Assembly: GCA_003247835.1 (NCBI GenBank)
Contig: QJYB01000106.1
Coordinates: 1 to 35,693 of the forward strand
From: Gammaproteobacteria bacterium
Lineage (GTDB): Bacteria > Pseudomonadota > Gammaproteobacteria > Pseudomonadales > Azotimanducaceae
DNA: 35,693 nucleotides
Reading direction: 5' to 3'
Within the stretch, counting starts at the first letter, position 1, and each line of letters starts with the position of its first letter. Shown here one piece after another: positions 32,953 through 35,693 of this stretch. The position numbers and the translations under genes were made by a program. Below the pieces are notes generated by a model. The model was not told the origin of the DNA and ran no database searches. It worked only from the letters and a program-made list of their open reading frames with translations.

Positions 32953-35331
32953 ATGAAGTACAACGAGATGTGGCTCAGGGAGTGGGTGCGGCCGGACATC
33001 GAACCGGACGCGCTGCTCGAGCAGCTCACCATGGCTGGACTGGAGGTGGACGGTACGACCCCCGTTGCAGGTTCCTTCAACGGCGTGGTGGTAGGTCGGG
33101 TCGTGGCCGTCGCGCCGCACCCGAATGCCGACAAGCTCACCGTATGCCAGGTGGACGATGGTGAGGAGACCCGCCAGGTGGTCTGCGGGGCGCCGAATGT
33201 CCGTGCGGGGCTCACCACAGCCTATGCCCGAGTAGGTGCCGTGCTGCCCGGCGACTTCCGGATCAGGCAGGCGAAGCTCAGGGACGTGGTCTCGAACGGC
33301 ATGCTCTGCAGCGCCGCGGAACTCGAGCTCGGCGACGATCACGACGGCATTCTCGAGCTCGCGGACGACCTGGTACCGGGACAGGATCTTCGTCTTGCAC
33401 TCGAGCTCGAAGACAGGATCGTGGATCTCGAGCTGACGCCGAACCGGGGAGACTGTCTGAGCATCCGGGGCCTGGCCAGAGAGGTCGGTGTACTCAACAA
33501 CACGCCGGTGACGGAGCTGTCCGTCTCGCCCACGCCAGCCACGTGCGAAGATACCTTCGAGGTTCGGCTGGAAGACGAGGCGGGCTGCCCCCGCTATCTC
33601 GGCCGCGTGATCCGGGGCGTGGACATCACCCGCCCGAGTCCGCCCTGGCTGAGAGAGCGTCTGCGCCGCGTGGGCCTGCGCAGCATCGATGCGGTGGTGG
33701 ATGTCACCAACCTGGTGATGATCGAGCTCGGCCAGCCCATGCACGCCTTCGATCTCAACCAGCTCGCCGCGCCCATCGTGGTGCGACGCGCCGCGGCCGG
33801 TGAAAAACTGCGGCTGCTGGACGGCCGTGAGGTGATGTTCGACGATCAGCCGCTGCTCATCACCGATGCGAGCGGTCCGGTGGCCATCGCCGGCGTGATG
33901 GGTGGTGAGCGCTCAGGTGTGCAGCCGGATACCCGGGACGTCTTCCTCGAGTGCGCCTTCTTCCATCCGCTGGCGGTGGCCGGCACGGCCAGGAAGTACG
34001 GCCTGCAGACGGACGCGTCACACCGGTACGAGCGGGGGGTGGACTACGCGCTGCAGCACCTGGCCATGGACCGCGCGACGGCGCTGCTGCTCGACATCGT
34101 CGGCGGCGAGCCGGGACCGGTAACCGAGGCGGTGGCGTCCGACCACCTGCCGGTACCGGCGGAGGTAACCCTGCGCGAGGGTCGGCTCAACGAGCTGCTC
34201 GGCGTGACCATCGATCCCGCGGAGGTGGATGTGGCACTCGAGCGGCTCGGTTTCGACCTGCTCGATCGAAGCACCGTGGCCGGGACGGTGCGCTGGACGA
34301 TACGCGTGCCCAGCCACCGCTTCGACATCGCCAGGGAAGCGGATCTGGTGGAGGAGATCTGCCGGATCTACGGTTACAACAACGTACCCTCCCGACTTCC
34401 CCGGACGGACCTCGGGCTACGTGAGGTACCGCTCGATCGCGCTTCGATAACGGCACTCAAGGGGCAGCTGGTCGACCTGGGTTATCAGGAGGTGATCACG
34501 TACAGCTTCATCGATCCGCGTCTGCAGGATCTGCTCGCCCCGGGTGTGGCGCCGCTGAAGCTGGAAAACCCCATGTCACTGGACCAGTCGGTCATGCGCA
34601 CGAGCCTGCTGCCGTCGCTGGCGGATGTGCTGAAGGCCAACGTCAGCCGTCAGCAGGATCGCGTGCGTCTGTTCGAGGTGGGTCGGTGTTTCCTGCCCGG
34701 CGATCCGGTGGGTCAGCCGGTGATGCTGGGTGCCCTGGCGTGGGGCCGCCGGGATCCCGAGCACTGGGCAACGGCTTCGGCCCCGGTGGACTTCTTCGAT
34801 CTCAAGGGTGACCTGGAACGTCTGCTTGCCTGGACGGGCCGCCGGGTGAGCTTCGCGCCGCTGGCCGACCCGGTGCTGCATCCGGGGCAGGCTGCTGCAG
34901 TGATCGTCGGCGGCAGGCAGATCGGCCGTCTCGGGCGCCTGCATCCGGAGATCGAGCAGCGGCTCGACATCGCCGGCGGAATCTTCGTGGCCGAGCTCGA
35001 CGCGGCGTGCGTGCTGGCCCAGGCGCGTCGCCGGCACGGCACGGTGTCCCGGTTTCCGAGCGTCCGTCGTGACCTGGCCATCGTCGTCGATCGAGCGGTG
35101 CCTGCAGGGGAGATTGTCAGCATCCTTGAGAAAAGTCTCGGAAAAGTGCTCGTAGACTTGAGGCTTTTTGACGTGTATCAAGGCAAAGGTATTGATTCTA
35201 CTGAGAAAAGCCTGGGCGTAGGCTTGACCTTACAGAAGCCTTCGGCCACTCTTACCGAGGAGGAAATCGGGCAGTACATGCAGACAGCCATCGAAGCACT
35301 GGCCAACGAAGCCGGCGCCAGGCTGCGCTGA
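32953..35331 (+). CDS. pheT: Phenylalanyl-tRNA synthetase beta subunit
   Basis: A full-length 792-residue subunit with GGGAG upstream of ATG 32953, 19 bp after pheS. Domains in order: tRNA-binding OB domain at about 40-150 (VVAVAPHPNADKLTVCQVDD), B3/B4 editing region at about 210-390 (LRSIDAVVDVTNLVMIELGQ and PMHAFDLNQL), B5 at about 400-475, a catalytic-like core, and an FDX-ACB anticodon-binding domain at about 695-792 (RFPSVRRDLAIVVDRAV). The B3/B4 domain removes mischarged Tyr-tRNA-Phe in homologues. ihfA follows after 94 bp, as in other gammaproteobacteria. Confidence 0.98.
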   Translation: MKYNEMWLREWVRPDIEPDALLEQLTMAGLEVDGTTPVAGSFNGVVVGRVVAVAPHPNADKLTVCQVDDGEETRQVVCGAPNVRAGLTTAYARVGAVLPGDFRIRQAKLRDVVSNGMLCSAAELELGDDHDGILELADDLVPGQDLRLALELEDRIVDLELTPNRGDCLSIRGLAREVGVLNNTPVTELSVSPTPATCEDTFEVRLEDEAGCPRYLGRVIRGVDITRPSPPWLRERLRRVGLRSIDAVVDVTNLVMIELGQPMHAFDLNQLAAPIVVRRAAAGEKLRLLDGREVMFDDQPLLITDASGPVAIAGVMGGERSGVQPDTRDVFLECAFFHPLAVAGTARKYGLQTDASHRYERGVDYALQHLAMDRATALLLDIVGGEPGPVTEAVASDHLPVPAEVTLREGRLNELLGVTIDPAEVDVALERLGFDLLDRSTVAGTVRWTIRVPSHRFDIAREADLVEEICRIYGYNNVPSRLPRTDLGLREVPLDRASITALKGQLVDLGYQEVITYSFIDPRLQDLLAPGVAPLKLENPMSLDQSVMRTSLLPSLADVLKANVSRQQDRVRLFEVGRCFLPGDPVGQPVMLGALAWGRRDPEHWATASAPVDFFDLKGDLERLLAWTGRRVSFAPLADPVLHPGQAAAVIVGGRQIGRLGRLHPEIEQRLDIAGGIFVAELDAACVLAQARRRHGTVSRFPSVRRDLAIVVDRAVPAGEIVSILEKSLGKVLVDLRLFDVYQGKGIDSTEKSLGVGLTLQKPSATLTEEEIGQYMQTAIEALANEAGARLR

Positions 35332-35425
35332 ACGGACGACGGGCGTTGACCCGCTTGTCCGACATGATCTGACCGGTTCGGACGCCGCGCGGCGGGTGCC
35401 GCGGGTTGGGGTAAGGAGATGACAT

Positions 35426-35693
35426 TTGGGTGCGTTGACCAAGGCGCAGATGGCAGACCGGCTGTTCGAAGAGCTGGGTCTGAACAAGCGCGAAGCCAAG
35501 GAAATCGTGGAGCTGTTCTTCGACGAGGTCCGCGCGAGTCTCGAGCGCAATGAGCAGGTCAAGCTCTCGGGATTCGGCAACTTCGATCTCAGGGAAAAAG
35601 GTGAGCGGCCCGGTCGGAATCCGAAAACCGGCGAAGAGATTCCCATTACGGCCCGGCGGGTGGTCACCTTCCGTCCCGGACAGAAACTGAAAG
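35426..35693 (+). CDS. ihfA: Integration host factor alpha subunit, 5' part
   Basis: The gene is cut by the right window edge; 89 codons are present. TTG 35426 with AGGAG seven bases upstream gives [19 protein letters not shown], almost the canonical IhfA N-terminus. The core reads [20 protein letters not shown], then [20 protein letters not shown], including the conserved PGRNPKTG beta-ribbon arm with the intercalating Pro. IhfA with IhfB bends DNA in replication, recombination and transcription. The position after pheT is typical for gammaproteobacteria. Confidence 0.97.
   Translation, partial: MGALTKAQMADRLFEELGLNKREAKEIVELFFDEVRASLERNEQVKLSGFGNFDLREKGERPGRNPKTGEEIPITARRVVTFRPGQKLK

Overview
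The window looks like a high-GC gammaproteobacterial chromosome segment, probably from a free-living aerobic heterotroph. The right end carries the conserved block infC-rpmI-rplT-pheS-pheT-ihfA in the gammaproteobacterial order. infC uses the rare ATT start known from enterobacteria, and a LexA box (4426-4449) matches the classical gammaproteobacterial SOS-box pattern. The other genes are mostly oxidoreductases, hydrolases and transporters of catabolic type. No tRNA, rRNA, CRISPR array, insertion sequence or prophage was seen. Genes are packed tightly, with many 1-40 bp overlaps.

Layout: (1) 1-4228: the 3' end of a carotenoid oxygenase; a minus-strand pair (VOC protein and questin-oxidase-like protein) divergent from an HTH regulator with a C-terminal cysteine cluster; and a VanZ/LamG-like membrane protein. 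(2) 4213-5165: a 66-residue ORF under a near-perfect LexA operator, preceded by an SDR-type protein carrying the complete halohydrin dehalogenase fingerprint (T-x4-Y-x-G and S-x12-Y-x3-R). (3) 5294-9631: a small exported protein plus an ABM monooxygenase; a minus-strand run TauD-type dioxygenase, lipoprotein amidohydrolase, methyltransferase; and a divergent Rieske protein. (4) 9650-15385: a DUF4397 lipoprotein with its own terminator, malate synthase G, an exported protein of unknown function and a rhomboid protease. (5) 15376-19551: a minus-strand operon with a two-subunit sodium/solute symporter, a MaoC-like hydratase and a lipoprotein amidase. (6) 19627-30239: glyoxalase-like, DUF1684 and MFS genes in an overlapping run, an LLM oxidoreductase, Nudix hydrolase, YgjP-type metalloprotease, RsgA, an aminotransferase, a GPH-type transporter and an acyl-CoA dehydrogenase. 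(7) 30328-35693: the infC operon, with a good sigma-70 promoter, a structured infC-rpmI spacer, and mutually exclusive hairpins before pheS that look like an attenuator; it runs into ihfA, cut by the window edge.

The most notable items are the probable halohydrin dehalogenase, the LexA-controlled small ORF with its overlapping promoter, and the candidate pheS attenuator with a Phe-codon mini-ORF. All calls rest on reading sequence and motifs. No database search or folding program was run.
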